Shown: piece after piece, positions 24,461 through 34,824 of the stretch
Layout: each line of letters starts with the position of its first letter
Position numbering within the stretch: position 1 is the first letter of the stretch
Assembly (NCBI GenBank): GCA_021324395.1
Contig: JAJPJG010000032.1
Location: forward strand, 62,001 to 126,000
DNA from: Spartobacteria bacterium
GTDB lineage: Bacteria; Verrucomicrobiota; Verrucomicrobiia; Chthoniobacterales; Chthoniobacteraceae
Direction of reading: 5' to 3'
DNA length: 64,000 nt
Made by a program: the position numbers and the translations under genes
The notes under the pieces: generated by a model
What the model was told of the DNA's origin: nothing
Seen by the model: only the letters and a program-made list of their open reading frames with translations
Databases searched by the model: none

Positions 24461-26091
24461 CTTTTGTATTCCGGCTTCCACATCAGTGATTCGACTTGCG
24501 CGCGCACGTTTGCGGGTCGCGCATGCATCGCCAGTCCGCGCGCGTAGGCAATTTCCGCGACGGCTGCGGCGATTGCCGCAGAAACTTCCCGGATGCGCTC
24601 GAATGACGGATAGACGCGGCCTTGCGTGAGGTCGTTCACACCAACTTCAAGCGCGAGAGTGCGCGCGGCGGCGAGGAACATTTCGTCGGTGACACGTCGG
24701 CTTTCGCTCGCCATCACGCCGAGCCCGACGCCCGGAAAAATGTAAGCGTTGTTGCCCTGCCCCGGGACAAAGGTTGTTCCATTTAGTTTAACTGGCGAAA
24801 ACGGGCTGCCGCTTGCAAAAACAGCGCAACCATTGCTGTAACGATACGCTTCATCCGCCGTGCACTCTGCTTGCGAAGTCGGATTTGAGAGCGCGAAAAT
24901 AATCGGACGCTCATTGATGCGCGACATTTCCTCGATGACTTCGCGTGAAAAAGTGTTCGGTTTTCCGGAAACGCCGATGATCGCACTCGGCTTCAGATCG
25001 CGAATCGCGGAAATCAGATCCGGAAGCGGCGCGTGTTCTTGCGCGAATGGGAGTTTGTGTTCGGCAAGATCGGTGCGGGTGCGCACTACCAGTCCGTGTG
25101 AATCGACAAACCAGCAACGTTGTCGCGCCTCGGCTTCCGGCATTCCATCATCGACGAGCGCAGCGACGGCGAGTTCCGCAATGCCCGTTCCTGCTTCGCC
25201 CGCGCCTAGAAAGAGCATTTTTTGCCCGGCAAATTTTTGCCCGGTGATTCGTGTGGCCGAAAGCATGCCCGCTAGCGCGACAGCCGCGGTGCCCTGGATA
25301 TCGTCGTTAAAACAGCACGTGCGATCGCGGTTTTTTTTCAAAAGACGAAACGCGTTGTTGTTTGCGAAATCCTCGAACTGCACGAGCGCGCGCGGGAAAA
25401 GCTCGCGCACGGCGGTGAGGAATTCATCGATCAGCGCGTCGTAAGCTTCACCTCGCAGACGTGGCTCATTCAAACCAATATATAACGGACTGTTTCGTAG
25501 CGTTTCGTTGTTCGTGCCGACATCGAGCGTCACCGGCAAACAGCATTGCGGAGGAATGCCGGCGCACGTGGTGTAGAGCGAGAGCTTGCCGACAGGAATG
25601 CCCATGCCGTTTGCGCCGAGGTCGCCAAGTCCCAGAATGCGCTCGCCATCGGTAACGACGATCACGCGCACGTCGTGGAATGGCCAGTTGCGCAGCACTT
25701 CACGAACGTGCCCCGCGTCGTTTTTTGAAATGAAGATGCCGCGTGGTCGGCGGAAAATTTCCGCATACATCTGGCATGCCTGGCCGACAACCGGCGTGTA
25801 AACGAGCGGCATCATTTCCTCGAGATGATCGCTTAATGTTTTGTAAAATAGCGTTTCGTTTCGATCAAGCAGGCCGATCAGAAAAATGTAGCGCTCCAGA
25901 TCGGAGTCTTTCCGGCGCAGGTTGCCGAGCACGCGCGCGACCTGTTCCTCCTGTGTCTGCACGTGCGGCGGCAGAAGACCGCGCAGACCGAGCGCATTTC
26001 GCTCCGCTTCGGTAAAAGCGGTGCCTTTATTGAAAACGGGATTTTGCAGCAGTTGAAAGCCGAGCGGGTGGTGTTCGTTGAGGTCAGACAT
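24451..26091 (-). CDS. NAD-dependent malic enzyme (oxaloacetate-decarboxylating)
   Basis: 546 residues, the long malic enzyme form similar to E. coli SfcA/MaeA and eukaryotic enzymes. YTPVVGQACQMYAEIFRRPRG holds the catalytic Tyr; RILGLGDLGANGMGIPVGKLSLYTTCAGI and FNDDIQGTAAVALAGM bind malate and metal; FLGAGEAGTGIAEL is the dinucleotide site; FALSNPTSQAECTADEAYRYSNG is C-terminal. It converts malate to pyruvate, CO2 and NADH; the choice of NAD over NADP is from family resemblance only. A small stem (TTGAGG/CCTCAA, 26095-26111) lies just upstream of the ATG. Confidence 0.93.
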   Translation of the reverse strand: MSDLNEHHPLGFQLLQNPVFNKGTAFTEAERNALGLRGLLPPHVQTQEEQVARVLGNLRRKDSDLERYIFLIGLLDRNETLFYKTLSDHLEEMMPLVYTPVVGQACQMYAEIFRRPRGIFISKNDAGHVREVLRNWPFHDVRVIVVTDGERILGLGDLGANGMGIPVGKLSLYTTCAGIPPQCCLPVTLDVGTNNETLRNSPLYIGLNEPRLRGEAYDALIDEFLTAVRELFPRALVQFEDFANNNAFRLLKKNRDRTCCFNDDIQGTAAVALAGMLSATRITGQKFAGQKMLFLGAGEAGTGIAELAVAALVDDGMPEAEARQRCWFVDSHGLVVRTRTDLAEHKLPFAQEHAPLPDLISAIRDLKPSAIIGVSGKPNTFSREVIEEMSRINERPIIFALSNPTSQAECTADEAYRYSNGCAVFASGSPFSPVKLNGTTFVPGQGNNAYIFPGVGLGVMASESRRVTDEMFLAAARTLALEVGVNDLTQGRVYPSFERIREVSAAIAAAVAEIAYARGLAMHARPANVRAQVESLMWKPEYKSYV

Positions 26092-26196
26092 CGCTTGAGG
26101 GATTTCCTCAAAGCTACGTTTGAGCCCCGCGCCCGCACCACGGCATTTGGCTATAACTTAGCCGCGATTGCTTTTACGTGGGCAATTTCGGGCTGC

Positions 26197-28674
26197 TCAG
26201 CTTGCGCTTGCAGGCTGCGCGTGCTCGAGCACGTGGAAGGTCAGCTTCGTTTTTTCCGCGCTGACTTCGACGTGGTCGCCTTCTTTGATCTGGCTGCGCA
26301 GGATTTCCTCGGCGAGCGGATCTTCGAGGTAACGCTCGACCGCGCGGCGCATCGGACGTGCGCCGTAGGTCGGGTCGTAGCCTTTCTCGATGAGGAATTC
26401 GTGCGCCTTTTGGTCGAGCGTGAGGTGAATGTTTTTCGCCTTCACGCGTGCGGTGACTTTCGCCACTTCGAGGTCGACGATCTTTAGCAGGTCCGGCTTC
26501 GTGAGCGTGTGGAAGACGATGAGGTCGTCCAAACGATTAATGAACTCGGGTTTAAACACCTTTTTCGTCTCATCGAGAATCTTCTCGCGCATGACTTCGT
26601 AGTCGGCTTCATCGCGGGTAGCTGCGCCGAAGCCGAGTTGCGTCTGGCGCTTAATCAAATCGGCGCCCACGTTCGAGGTCATGATGATGATCGTGTTGCG
26701 GAAATCGATCTTACGGCCGAGTGAATCGGTCACTTTGCCCTCTTCCAAAATCTGGAGCAGCAAGTGCATCACGTCCGGATGCGCTTTTTCGATTTCGTCG
26801 AAAAGCACCACGCTGTAAGGCCGGCGCCGCACGGCTTCACTAAGTTGTCCGCCTTCCTCGTAGCCGACATACCCGGGCGGCGAGCCGAGCAAGCGCGATG
26901 CGGTGAATTTCTCCATGTATTCCGACATGTCGATCTGGATCAACGCGTCGCGGTCGCCGAACATGAATTCGGCGAGTGTCTGCGCGAGGAACGTTTTTCC
27001 GACGCCCGTCGGACCGAGGAAAATGAACGAGCCGATCGGACGGCGCGGATCCTTGAGATCGGCGCGCGAACGGCGCAGCGCCTTGCTGATCGCGACGACC
27101 GCTTCGTCCTGGCCAATGACTTTTCCTTTGAGCTCGTTTTCCATCGCGAGCAGTTTTTGTGTTTCTTTTTGCTCCATGCGCTGGAGCGGAACGCCGGTCC
27201 ATTTCGACACGATGTGCATCATGTCGTCTTCGGTTACGACGACTTCCTTCTCCTCACGCTGCTCGCGCCATTCGGTCAAAATGTTCTCGAGCTTTTCCTT
27301 CGCGTGCTTCTCGGTATCTCGCAGCGAAGCGGCTTTTTCGAAATCCTGCGCCTTGATTGCGGCTTCTTTTTCAGCGCGGATCGACTCGATCTCTTCTTCA
27401 ATGTGTTTAACATCCGGCGGACGCGTCATCGCGCCGATGCGCGAGCGCGCGCCGGCTTCATCCATCACGTCGATCGCCTTGTCAGGCAGGAAACGTCCGG
27501 TTAAATAGCGATCGGAGAGTTTCACGGCGGCCTCGAGCGCTTCGTCGGTGTATCTCGCCTTGTGATGCGCTTCGTATTTCGTCTTCAGCCCTTTTAAAAT
27601 CTGGATCGCTTCATCGACGTTCGGCGCCTCGACTTTGACGCTCTGGAACCGGCGTTCGAGTGCGGCGTCCTTCTCGATGTATTTACGATATTCGTTGAGC
27701 GTGGTTGCGCCAACGCACTGCAATTCCCCGCGGCTAAGCGCGGGCTTGATGATATTGCTAGCGTCCATCGCGCCTTCCGCGCTGCCTGCGCCCACAATCG
27801 TGTGCAGCTCGTCGATGAAAAGAATTACGTTTTTGCTGCGGCGGATTTCGTCCATCACAGCCTTGATGCGTTCTTCAAATTGGCCGCGGTATTTCGTGCC
27901 CGCGACCATCAACGCCAGGTCGAGCGTGATCACTTTTTTGTCGCGCAAAATCTCCGGAACATTGCCCCCGGCAATTTCCTGCGCGAGGCCTTCGACGATC
28001 GCGGTCTTGCCGACGCCGGCTTCGCCGAGAAGAACCGGGTTGTTTTTCGTGCGCCGGCAGAGCACCTGAATCACGCGCTCGATTTCATTTTTGCGGCCGA
28101 TCACGGGATCGAGCTCGCCCTTGCGCGCAAGCTCCGTCAGATCGCGTCCAAACGCACGTAGCGCCGGCGTTTTCACGTCTTTTTGCTGCTTGCCTTCGGC
28201 CGCTCCCGGTTCCTGCTCGGATTCCGGCGGTGTGAAATTCGGGTCGAGCTCTTTCAGAATCTCGTTCCGCGTCCGTTCGATATCGATTTCCAAGTTCTTC
28301 AGCACGCGCGCCGCGACGCCTTCGCCTTCGCGCAGCAGGCCGAGCAAAATGTGCTCGGTGCCGACATACGAATGGTTCAGCGACTTTGCTTCCTTGCCGG
28401 CCAGCGCGAGAACTTTCTTCACACGCGGCGTATACGGAATGTTGCCGACCATTTTCGTCTCCGGACCGGAGCCGACTTGCTTCTCGACCTCCATGCGGAC
28501 TGTCTCGAGGTCGAGTCCCATTTTTTGCAGCACATTCACGGCGACGCCCTGGCCGAGCTTGATGAGGCCGAGCAAAAGATGCTCGGTGCCGACGTAGTTG
28601 TGGTTAAACCGGTCGGCCTCTTTGCGCGCCAGTGCCAAAACCTGCTGTGCTCGTGGAGTGAAATTATTCATCAT
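26197..28674 (-). CDS. clpC: ATP-dependent Clp protease ATP-binding subunit ClpC
   Basis: 825 residues, Hsp100 unfoldase. The N domain has two Clp repeats ([32 protein letters not shown]). AAA-1 has [13 protein letters not shown], and a UVR-type middle domain ([23 protein letters not shown]) separates it from AAA-2 with [16 protein letters not shown]. The middle domain marks ClpC rather than ClpA or ClpB. It feeds substrates to ClpP and, in Firmicutes, recognises proteins phosphorylated on arginine by McsB. Its start overlaps the mcsB end by 11 bases, so that link probably holds here. A second Met follows directly at 28671. Confidence 0.95.
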   Translation of the reverse strand: MMNNFTPRAQQVLALARKEADRFNHNYVGTEHLLLGLIKLGQGVAVNVLQKMGLDLETVRMEVEKQVGSGPETKMVGNIPYTPRVKKVLALAGKEAKSLNHSYVGTEHILLGLLREGEGVAARVLKNLEIDIERTRNEILKELDPNFTPPESEQEPGAAEGKQQKDVKTPALRAFGRDLTELARKGELDPVIGRKNEIERVIQVLCRRTKNNPVLLGEAGVGKTAIVEGLAQEIAGGNVPEILRDKKVITLDLALMVAGTKYRGQFEERIKAVMDEIRRSKNVILFIDELHTIVGAGSAEGAMDASNIIKPALSRGELQCVGATTLNEYRKYIEKDAALERRFQSVKVEAPNVDEAIQILKGLKTKYEAHHKARYTDEALEAAVKLSDRYLTGRFLPDKAIDVMDEAGARSRIGAMTRPPDVKHIEEEIESIRAEKEAAIKAQDFEKAASLRDTEKHAKEKLENILTEWREQREEKEVVVTEDDMMHIVSKWTGVPLQRMEQKETQKLLAMENELKGKVIGQDEAVVAISKALRRSRADLKDPRRPIGSFIFLGPTGVGKTFLAQTLAEFMFGDRDALIQIDMSEYMEKFTASRLLGSPPGYVGYEEGGQLSEAVRRRPYSVVLFDEIEKAHPDVMHLLLQILEEGKVTDSLGRKIDFRNTIIIMTSNVGADLIKRQTQLGFGAATRDEADYEVMREKILDETKKVFKPEFINRLDDLIVFHTLTKPDLLKIVDLEVAKVTARVKAKNIHLTLDQKAHEFLIEKGYDPTYGARPMRRAVERYLEDPLAEEILRSQIKEGDHVEVSAEKTKLTFHVLEHAQPASAS

Positions 28675-29776
28675 TTTTGGGCTTGTTGTGCCCGTTGCCG
28701 GAAGGTTTGACGATATCCGGCTTCGGGAACGATTTCAATTTCTCACGGATGATCTCCGCGCGCAATGAATCGCGTTCATCGGCGGCGAGTTTTTGCTGTG
28801 AACTTTTTTGTAAATGCGCGGGCTGCGTTTCCATAAACAGCTCGTCGATGGCCATGCGTTTTTCCTCCGGGAAAAAACCGAGGTCAATGCCGAGCTTGAT
28901 AAACGAAAGCAAATTCAGCGCCTCTTTCGAGGTCATCGAATACGCGTGGCTCAAAACGCCGTAGCCACGTCCGATCTGGTCGAGCAGCGTGCTCAGCTTT
29001 TTCTGCAAAAGAAGCTGACGCGCGTTCTGCTCGTGCTCGATGATTTTTTCGATCACCTGGTTGAGTCGCGCGATGATCTCATCCTCCTTTTCACCGAGTG
29101 TCGTTTGGTTCGAGACTTGGAACAAATTGCCCATCGCCTCGGTGCCTTCACCGTAAAGTCCGCGCACGGCGAGTCCCACTTTGTTAACGGCTTGAATGAC
29201 TTGATTGATTTGCTCACTCAGCACCAGCGCGGGCAGATGGAGCATCGCCGATGCGCGCATGCCGGTGCCGACGTTCGTAGGACACGCTGTTAAATAACCG
29301 AGTTTGCGATGAAAAGCGTAGTCGAGCTTCTGTTCGAGCGCGCTATCCACCTTGTCGATCATTTTAAACACGTTCTTGAGCTGCAGCCCGGCGCGCAACG
29401 CCTGCATCCGCAGATGATCCTCCTCGTTGATCATGATCGAGAGCGTCTGCTTGCGATTCATCACGACTGCGCTGCCAACGCCTTTTGCCGCCTGTTCGCG
29501 GCTGATCAAATGCCGCTCGACGAGCACCTGCTTGTCGAGTGCGGTGAGGTCCTGCAGATATTCCGAAAACGCGTCCTGCATTTCCGTCAGTTCTTCGACG
29601 CGCGGCTTGATCTGCTCGAGGATTTGCAGCCGCTCCGCTTTTTTTGCCCAGCCGGGAAATGCGTGGTTGCGCAAATTGCGCGCAAGTCGCACGCGGCTGC
29701 TGATCACGATCTGGTGATGTGGCCCGTCGCCGCGAACCCATTCACCAGGACTGGAAAAAAGATGAGAAATTTTCAC
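28664..29776 (-). CDS. mcsB: protein arginine kinase McsB
   Basis: 370 residues from GTG 29776, ATP:guanido phosphotransferase family. [16 protein letters not shown] (27-42) binds ATP phosphates, and the catalytic Cys165 lies in [16 protein letters not shown]. Eukaryotic-type creatine and arginine kinases have a longer N-domain; this length and the operon fit McsB, which phosphorylates protein arginines to mark them for ClpC-ClpP. It starts 4 bases after mcsA and overlaps clpC by 11 bases. No ctsR repressor gene is beside it, unlike in Bacillus. Confidence 0.95.
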   Translation of the reverse strand: MKISHLFSSPGEWVRGDGPHHQIVISSRVRLARNLRNHAFPGWAKKAERLQILEQIKPRVEELTEMQDAFSEYLQDLTALDKQVLVERHLISREQAAKGVGSAVVMNRKQTLSIMINEEDHLRMQALRAGLQLKNVFKMIDKVDSALEQKLDYAFHRKLGYLTACPTNVGTGMRASAMLHLPALVLSEQINQVIQAVNKVGLAVRGLYGEGTEAMGNLFQVSNQTTLGEKEDEIIARLNQVIEKIIEHEQNARQLLLQKKLSTLLDQIGRGYGVLSHAYSMTSKEALNLLSFIKLGIDLGFFPEEKRMAIDELFMETQPAHLQKSSQQKLAADERDSLRAEIIREKLKSFPKPDIVKPSGNGHNKPKNDE

Positions 29777-29780
29777 TCGA

Positions 29781-30272
29781 TCAGACCTCGTGCTTGGTTT
29801 CGATTTGCTTGATTTTGTCGCGAATCTCCGCGGCCGATTCGTAATTTTCCTCGGCCACGGCGCGTTCCAAATCTTTCTGCAAAGTCTTCATCTCCGCGTC
29901 GAGTTGCAGCGTTTTCGCGAGTCGCGACGGAATTTTGCCGATGTGCGACGTGCCTTTGTGCATCGCTTTCAAAAGCGAGGAGAGTCCCTCCTCAAACGTC
30001 TCGTAACAATGCGCGCAGCCGAGCCGGCCGGTCTTTTTAAAATCGGCCTGGCTGAATCCGCATATGGTGCATTTTTGCGAGCCGCTGCCTTTCTCGATCT
30101 CCTGCGCAGCGCCAAGCCCGAGCAGCAAATCGGCGAGCGCGAAACCGGTTGGATCGGTCACGCCCTTTTCCTTTGAGCATGCCTCGCACAGGTTCACCTT
30201 TTGCATTTTGCCGTCGACAATTTGCGTGAGGAAAACCGTAGCTTGGTTCGTTTTGCAAACGTCGCAGGTCAT
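29781..30272 (-). CDS. mcsA: McsA, zinc-binding activator of McsB (UVR domain protein)
   Basis: 163 residues from ATG 30272. Four Cys pairs form two zinc sites: C3/C6 with C29/C32, and C68/C71 with C86/C89. The C-terminal UVR motif (about 124-160, EMKTLQKDLERAVAEENYESAAEIRDKI) is typical of McsA and UvrB. It should activate McsB and help load substrates onto ClpC. First gene of the mcsA-mcsB-clpC operon; ilvE ends 14 bases upstream on the same strand and may be cotranscribed. Confidence 0.93.
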   Translation of the reverse strand: MTCDVCKTNQATVFLTQIVDGKMQKVNLCEACSKEKGVTDPTGFALADLLLGLGAAQEIEKGSGSQKCTICGFSQADFKKTGRLGCAHCYETFEEGLSSLLKAMHKGTSHIGKIPSRLAKTLQLDAEMKTLQKDLERAVAEENYESAAEIRDKIKQIETKHEV

Positions 30273-30286
30273 TTCACGTATTACTA

Positions 30287-31159
30287 CTACGGATAAATTG
30301 GAGTGCCGGTTGCCTGTGTCAACTCGCGGAAACGCGCGATGAAGCGCGCCGTCACCGGTCCCGGCTTTCCGTCGCCGATCGGCCGCTGATCCAGCTTCAC
30401 GACCGGAATGATTTCCGCAGCGGTGCCGGTGAGGAAACATTCGTCGGCGGTGTAGATGTCGTAGCGCGTCATTTCCGGCTCGGTGACTTTAATCCCGAAC
30501 TCACCGGCGATTTGAAAAACGACTTCGCGCGTGATCCCGCGCAGGCCGCCGGCGCTGATCGGCGGCGTGATGAGATGGCCGCGTTTCAGCACGAAAATAT
30601 TGTCGCCCGTGCATTCAGCCACATGGCCCTGCTCGTTCAGCATCAAGCCTTCGCCCGCGCCCGCCTGGTTCGCTTCGATCTTCGCCAAAATGTTGTTTAG
30701 ATAATTGAGCGACTTGATCGCCGGACTGAGCGCCGCCGGCGAAACACGCCGCGTCGCGCACGTGACCACGTCGAGTCCGTTGCGATAAAGCTCCTCCGGA
30801 TAAAGCGCGATATTCGCCGCGATGATGATGACGCTCGCGCGTTTGCAGCGATCCGGGCTGAGCCCGAGATTGCCGATCCCGCGCGTCACCAGCAGCCGCA
30901 CGTAACCGTCGCGCAATTCATTTTGCCGGATCGTCTCCAGCAGCGCCTCGGTCATCTTTTCCTTCGACAGCGGCATCGTCAGCGCGATCGCGCGTCCCGA
31001 GTCCCAGAGCCGGTCGAGGTGCTCCTCGAGCTTAAAAACGCGGCCATTGTAAAAACGAATCCCCTCAAACACACCGTCACCATAAAGTAAACCGTGATCA
31101 AACACCGAAATCTTCGCGTCGGCTTCCGCGTAAAAGGCACCATCGATGTAAATTTTCAT
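30287..31159 (-). CDS. ilvE: branched-chain amino acid aminotransferase
   Basis: 290 residues from ATG 31159 (an upstream TTG adds two residues). Fold-type IV PLP enzyme: YGDGVFEGIRFYNGRVF, the PLP Lys149 in AIKSLNYLNNILAK, EGLMLNEQGHVAECTGDNIFV and FLTGTAAEIIPV are IlvE signatures. It transfers amino groups between glutamate and leucine, isoleucine or valine. The leuB gene lies elsewhere in the window. D-amino-acid aminotransferase and 4-amino-4-deoxychorismate lyase are related but fit the motifs less well. Confidence 0.92.
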   Translation of the reverse strand: MKIYIDGAFYAEADAKISVFDHGLLYGDGVFEGIRFYNGRVFKLEEHLDRLWDSGRAIALTMPLSKEKMTEALLETIRQNELRDGYVRLLVTRGIGNLGLSPDRCKRASVIIIAANIALYPEELYRNGLDVVTCATRRVSPAALSPAIKSLNYLNNILAKIEANQAGAGEGLMLNEQGHVAECTGDNIFVLKRGHLITPPISAGGLRGITREVVFQIAGEFGIKVTEPEMTRYDIYTADECFLTGTAAEIIPVVKLDQRPIGDGKPGPVTARFIARFRELTQATGTPIYP

Positions 31160-31229
31160 TAGCAAGCGGCCTCAGAAAATCAGGAAAGTAAACAACGTAA
31201 AAGAATTTTGTCCGCGCACAACGACGCGA

Positions 31230-32135
31230 TCATATTTTCAGCGACGCCGGATAAGCGCCGCGCTCCACCAATCGCGAAAGTGTCGTTGCTGCCTGCTCGC
31301 GATCTTCTTTGTAAGTCACGCCAAACCATTGCTCGTCGGTCTTCAGGATTTTGCAGCGGCATTTTTGCTGTTTAATCAATACGTCGATGGCCGTCGGGAT
31401 GAAAAATTCCGACTTCGTATTATCGATCGCCGTTTTTAAAAAATCGCGTAACTGCGTTTCGAGCTCCGGCAGCAGCGAAATGTCAAAGCCCCACATGTTC
31501 ATCGACGTGATCGAATCGGGCGGAATCGGCTGCCATGCGCCGTCGACAAAAGTGTGCGCGCCGCTGTTTGCGATGGGCTCGATTTTCGTGTGCTCGGTCA
31601 CATCGACGAGATCGCCATGGGCATCGGCGCGGCAGATTCCGCGCGACACGGTGCCGTGCGCGGAAAGCGTTTTCGCCAGCTCAAAACCGACCATCGCGTA
31701 TTCGTCCGCGTTTTTTGAAACGAGAAAATCGTGCAGCACGCGGAAGGAATCCGGCCCGTAAAAATCATCCGCGTTGATCACGCCGAATGGCCGGTCGAGC
31801 TGCGCGCGCGCGGCCCAAATCGCATGCGCGGTGCCCCACGGCTTTTCGCGTCCGGGCGGAACGCTGAAGCCGGGCGGCAGGTCGTCGAGCTTTTGAAATG
31901 CGAAGACGATCTCGATTTGGTCGCCGAGTGTTTTGGCGAAATGCTCGCGCAGCGGCTGCTCGAGGGCGGGCACGGTGACGATCACGACACGTCCGAAGCC
32001 CGCGCGCGACGCGTCGAAAATCGAGTAGTCGATGATGACTTCGCTGTTCGGACCGATCGGTTCGATTTGCTTGAATCCGCCGTAACGACTGCCGATGCCG
32101 GCGGCGAGGATGAGAAGGGATGGTTTTGCGGACAT
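31230..32135 (-). CDS. sugar nucleotidyltransferase-like protein
   Basis: 301 residues. LLILAAGIGSRYGGFKQIEPIGPNSEVIIDYSIFDA is the nucleotide-binding loop of NDP-sugar pyrophosphorylases, and VINADDFYGPDSF supplies the metal-binding Asp. The C-terminal third (SMNMWGFDISLLPELETQL) is typical of a subgroup often annotated only as NTP transferase domain protein. It probably makes or modifies a nucleotide sugar. It lies next to galE on the same strand but is separated by a repeat-like stem-loop. Confidence 0.8.
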   Translation of the reverse strand: MSAKPSLLILAAGIGSRYGGFKQIEPIGPNSEVIIDYSIFDASRAGFGRVVIVTVPALEQPLREHFAKTLGDQIEIVFAFQKLDDLPPGFSVPPGREKPWGTAHAIWAARAQLDRPFGVINADDFYGPDSFRVLHDFLVSKNADEYAMVGFELAKTLSAHGTVSRGICRADAHGDLVDVTEHTKIEPIANSGAHTFVDGAWQPIPPDSITSMNMWGFDISLLPELETQLRDFLKTAIDNTKSEFFIPTAIDVLIKQQKCRCKILKTDEQWFGVTYKEDREQAATTLSRLVERGAYPASLKI

Positions 32136-32149
32136 AAATTTTAGCCACA

Positions 32150-32222
32150 GATCGACACGGATGAAACACGGACTCCGTTCGCGGCGGCTATCAGTGTTTC
32201 ATCCGCGGGCATCCGCGGCTGC
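32150..32222. repeat. palindromic intergenic element
   Basis: Between galE and the nucleotidyltransferase gene, CGGATGAAACAC (32158-32169) and GTGTTTCATCCG (32194-32205) form perfect 12-bp inverted arms around a 24-base spacer. Next to the right arm is a short direct duplication, CATCCGCGGG-CATCCGCGG. The leading AGCCACAGAT string resembles short dispersed repeats common in verrucomicrobial and related genomes; that is from memory. It has no T-run, so it is a poor terminator. Confidence 0.55.
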
Positions 32223-33230
32223 TTAAAATCCATTCGGATTTTGCGACTGCCAGCGCCAGGTATCCGCGCACATTTCGTCGATGCCGCGCTCGGTTTGCCA
32301 ATGCAGTTCCGTCTTCGCTTTCGCGGGATCGGCGTAGCATTGCGCAACATCGCCGGGCCGGCGCGCGACGAGCTTGTGCGCTATTTTTTTGCCGCACGCT
32401 TTTTCAAATGCAGCGATCATTTCGAGCACGCTGTAGCCGCGTCCGGTGCCGAGATTGTAAGTCACGACGCCGGGATTTTCGCGCAGTTTGTCAAGCGCGC
32501 GCACGTGCCCGATCGCGAGATCGACGACGTGGATGTAATCGCGCACGCCGGTGCCGTCCGGCGTCGGATAATCGCTGCCGAAAACCGAGAGCTCGCGCAA
32601 TTTTCCGACCGCGACCTGCGCGATAAAAGGCACGAGGTTGTTCGGAATGCCGTTCGGATCTTCGCCGAGCCGTCCGCTCGGATGCGCGCCGACGGGATTG
32701 AAGTAACGCAGCAGCGCGATGTTCCATTTCGGATCGGCGACGTTCACATCGCGCAGCACCTGTTCGAGCATCAGCTTCGTGCGCCCGTAGGGATTTGTCG
32801 CGGAAAGCGGAAACTCCTCCGTGATCGGCACCGTGTGCGGATCGCCGTAAACCGTCGCCGACGAACTGAAAACGATGTTTTTACAACCTGCGGCGGCCAT
32901 CACTTCGCACAAAATGAACGTGCCGGTGAGATTGTTGTGATAATAGCGCAGTGGAATTTTCACCGATTCCCCCACGGCTTTGAGTCCAGCAAAATGGATC
33001 ACCGCGTCAATTTGCGCGGACGAAAAAGCGCGCTCCACAGCCGCGCGATCGAGTAGGTCAGCGTGATGGAATTTGAGCGAGCGTCCGGTGATTTCCTCCA
33101 CGCGATGCAGCGCTTCCTCTTTGCTGTTGCTGAGATTATCGAGCACGACGACGTCGTGTCCGGCTTCGAGTAGCGCAACGCATGTATGACTTCCGATATA
33201 ACCGGCACCGCCGGTGACGAGGATTTTCAT
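32223..33230 (-). CDS. galE: UDP-glucose 4-epimerase
   Basis: 335 residues from ATG 33230. The extended SDR has the NAD-binding [27 protein letters not shown] (7-33), FSSSATVYG with the active Ser, and the catalytic pair Tyr148/Lys152 in [12 protein letters not shown]. It interconverts UDP-glucose and UDP-galactose (or the GlcNAc forms). The frame is open to 33287, but that part overlaps the divergent hexosaminidase leader. Context is a sugar-nucleotide pair with the preceding gene. Confidence 0.94.
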   Translation of the reverse strand: MKILVTGGAGYIGSHTCVALLEAGHDVVVLDNLSNSKEEALHRVEEITGRSLKFHHADLLDRAAVERAFSSAQIDAVIHFAGLKAVGESVKIPLRYYHNNLTGTFILCEVMAAAGCKNIVFSSSATVYGDPHTVPITEEFPLSATNPYGRTKLMLEQVLRDVNVADPKWNIALLRYFNPVGAHPSGRLGEDPNGIPNNLVPFIAQVAVGKLRELSVFGSDYPTPDGTGVRDYIHVVDLAIGHVRALDKLRENPGVVTYNLGTGRGYSVLEMIAAFEKACGKKIAHKLVARRPGDVAQCYADPAKAKTELHWQTERGIDEMCADTWRWQSQNPNGF

Positions 33231-33300
33231 AGGGGCCGCATTATTACAAACCGGCGCCGCCGCTTTGACAATCGCGCATCCAGCCAATTACAAAGCCGCA

Positions 33301-34824
33301 ATGCTTTCGCTGATCCCGCGCCCGGTTTCGCTCGTTGAAAAAGAAGGCGCATTTTTGCTGACGCGCGAAACGGCAATCGCCGCGGATTCAGCATTGGAGC
33401 CGGTTGCAGGGCAACTCGCGGAGACTTTGGGTCGCGCGACGGGCTTTGCTTTTGAAAGAAAAACGGCTTCCGCCGCGAATGTCATTTCGCTGCAAATCGA
33501 CGACACGCTTCTTCGCGATGAGAGCTATCGATTTGAAGTCCGCGATGAGTGCGTCGATCTAAAATCCGCGTCCGCAGCCGGCGCATTTCGCGGAATCCAG
33601 ACACTGCTGCAATTGCTGCCGCCAGCGGTTTTCAGCCACGGTCCTCGTGGGAATATCGAGTGGCGCATTCCGTGCGTCAGCATCGAAGACCATCCACGCT
33701 TCGCATGGCGCGGCGCGATGCTCGATTGCGCGCGGCATTTCATGCCGAAAGCATTCGTTAAAAAGCTCATCGATCTGCTCGCGCTGCACAAACTCAACCG
33801 GTTTCACTGGCATCTCACCGACGACCAGGGCTGGCGCATCGAAATCAAAAAATACCCGAAGCTCACCGGGATCGGTGCATGGCGGCGCGAGACGATGCGC
33901 GGCCACTTTGCCGCGAATGCCGGCGGAGACGGAATTCCGCATGGCGGCTTTTATTCGCAAGACGATATTCGCGAAATCGTCGCTTTTGCGGCAGCGCGCC
34001 ACATCGAAATCGTGCCGGAAATTGACATGCCCGGTCACATGCAAGCCGCGATCGCTGCCTATCCGGAGCTTGGTTGCACCGGCGAAAAAATCGAGGTCAA
34101 CACCGGCTGGGGCATTCACGAAAACATACTCAACGCTAACGAAACGACGATCGCCTTCATGCAAAATGTGCTCGCGGAAGTGATGGAACTTTTCCCCGGC
34201 AAGTTCATTCACATCGGCGGCGATGAAGCGGTGAAGACACAATGGAACGCGCACATGCAATCGCGCATGCGCGAGCTCGGCGTGCGCGATGCGGACGAAT
34301 TGCAGAGCTGGTTCATCCGACGCATGGGCGAGTTTTTGGCCTCGCACAATCGTCGCCTCGTCGGCTGGGACGAAATCCTCGAAGGCGGCCTCGCGCCCGG
34401 CGCAACAGTGATGTCGTGGCGCGGCAGCAAAGGCGGCATCGCCGCCGCGCGCGCGGGGCACGATGTGGTGATGACGCCAAATACGCACACCTATTTCGAC
34501 TACTACCAGTCGCGCGAAATCGAAAACGAGCCGCTGGCGATCGGCTCATTTTTACCGCTGGAAAAAGCGTATGACTTCGAGCCGATTCCGTCTGGGTTTA
34601 GCGCCGATGAAGCTGCACACGTGCTCGGAATTCAGGGCCAGCTCTGGACCGAATACATGCCGAATCCGCGGCACGTCGAATACATGGCATTCCCGCGGCT
34701 ATGCGCGCTCGGGGAAGTTGCGTGGTCGGAGCCGGAAAAAAACTACGCGGATTTTTGCGCGCGCTTGCGCAGGCACTTGAAGCGGCTCGACCTGCTCGGC
34801 GTGAAATACCGGCCGCTCGATTAA
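33301..34824 (+). CDS. GH20 beta-N-acetylhexosaminidase
   Basis: 507 residues from ATG 33301. An N-terminal GH20b domain (about 1-125, SLIPRPVSLVEKEGAFLL) is followed by the barrel with LDCARHFMPKAFVKKLIDLLALHKLNRFHWHLTDDQGWRIEIKKYPKL, PEIDMPGHMQAA and the catalytic pair Asp308/Glu309 in HIGGDEAVKTQW. It removes terminal GlcNAc or GalNAc from glycans or chitin pieces. From this start there is no signal peptide. A GTG at 33214 would add a hydrophobic N-terminus ([20 protein letters not shown]) but would overlap galE's start. It shares TTAA with the convergent trxA stop. Confidence 0.92.
   Translation: MLSLIPRPVSLVEKEGAFLLTRETAIAADSALEPVAGQLAETLGRATGFAFERKTASAANVISLQIDDTLLRDESYRFEVRDECVDLKSASAAGAFRGIQTLLQLLPPAVFSHGPRGNIEWRIPCVSIEDHPRFAWRGAMLDCARHFMPKAFVKKLIDLLALHKLNRFHWHLTDDQGWRIEIKKYPKLTGIGAWRRETMRGHFAANAGGDGIPHGGFYSQDDIREIVAFAAARHIEIVPEIDMPGHMQAAIAAYPELGCTGEKIEVNTGWGIHENILNANETTIAFMQNVLAEVMELFPGKFIHIGGDEAVKTQWNAHMQSRMRELGVRDADELQSWFIRRMGEFLASHNRRLVGWDEILEGGLAPGATVMSWRGSKGGIAAARAGHDVVMTPNTHTYFDYYQSREIENEPLAIGSFLPLEKAYDFEPIPSGFSADEAAHVLGIQGQLWTEYMPNPRHVEYMAFPRLCALGEVAWSEPEKNYADFCARLRRHLKRLDLLGVKYRPLD

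Noticed and set aside
26092..26112. Riboswitch or attenuator before malic enzyme
   Set aside because: Only a 6-bp stem is seen; there is no conserved aptamer pattern.
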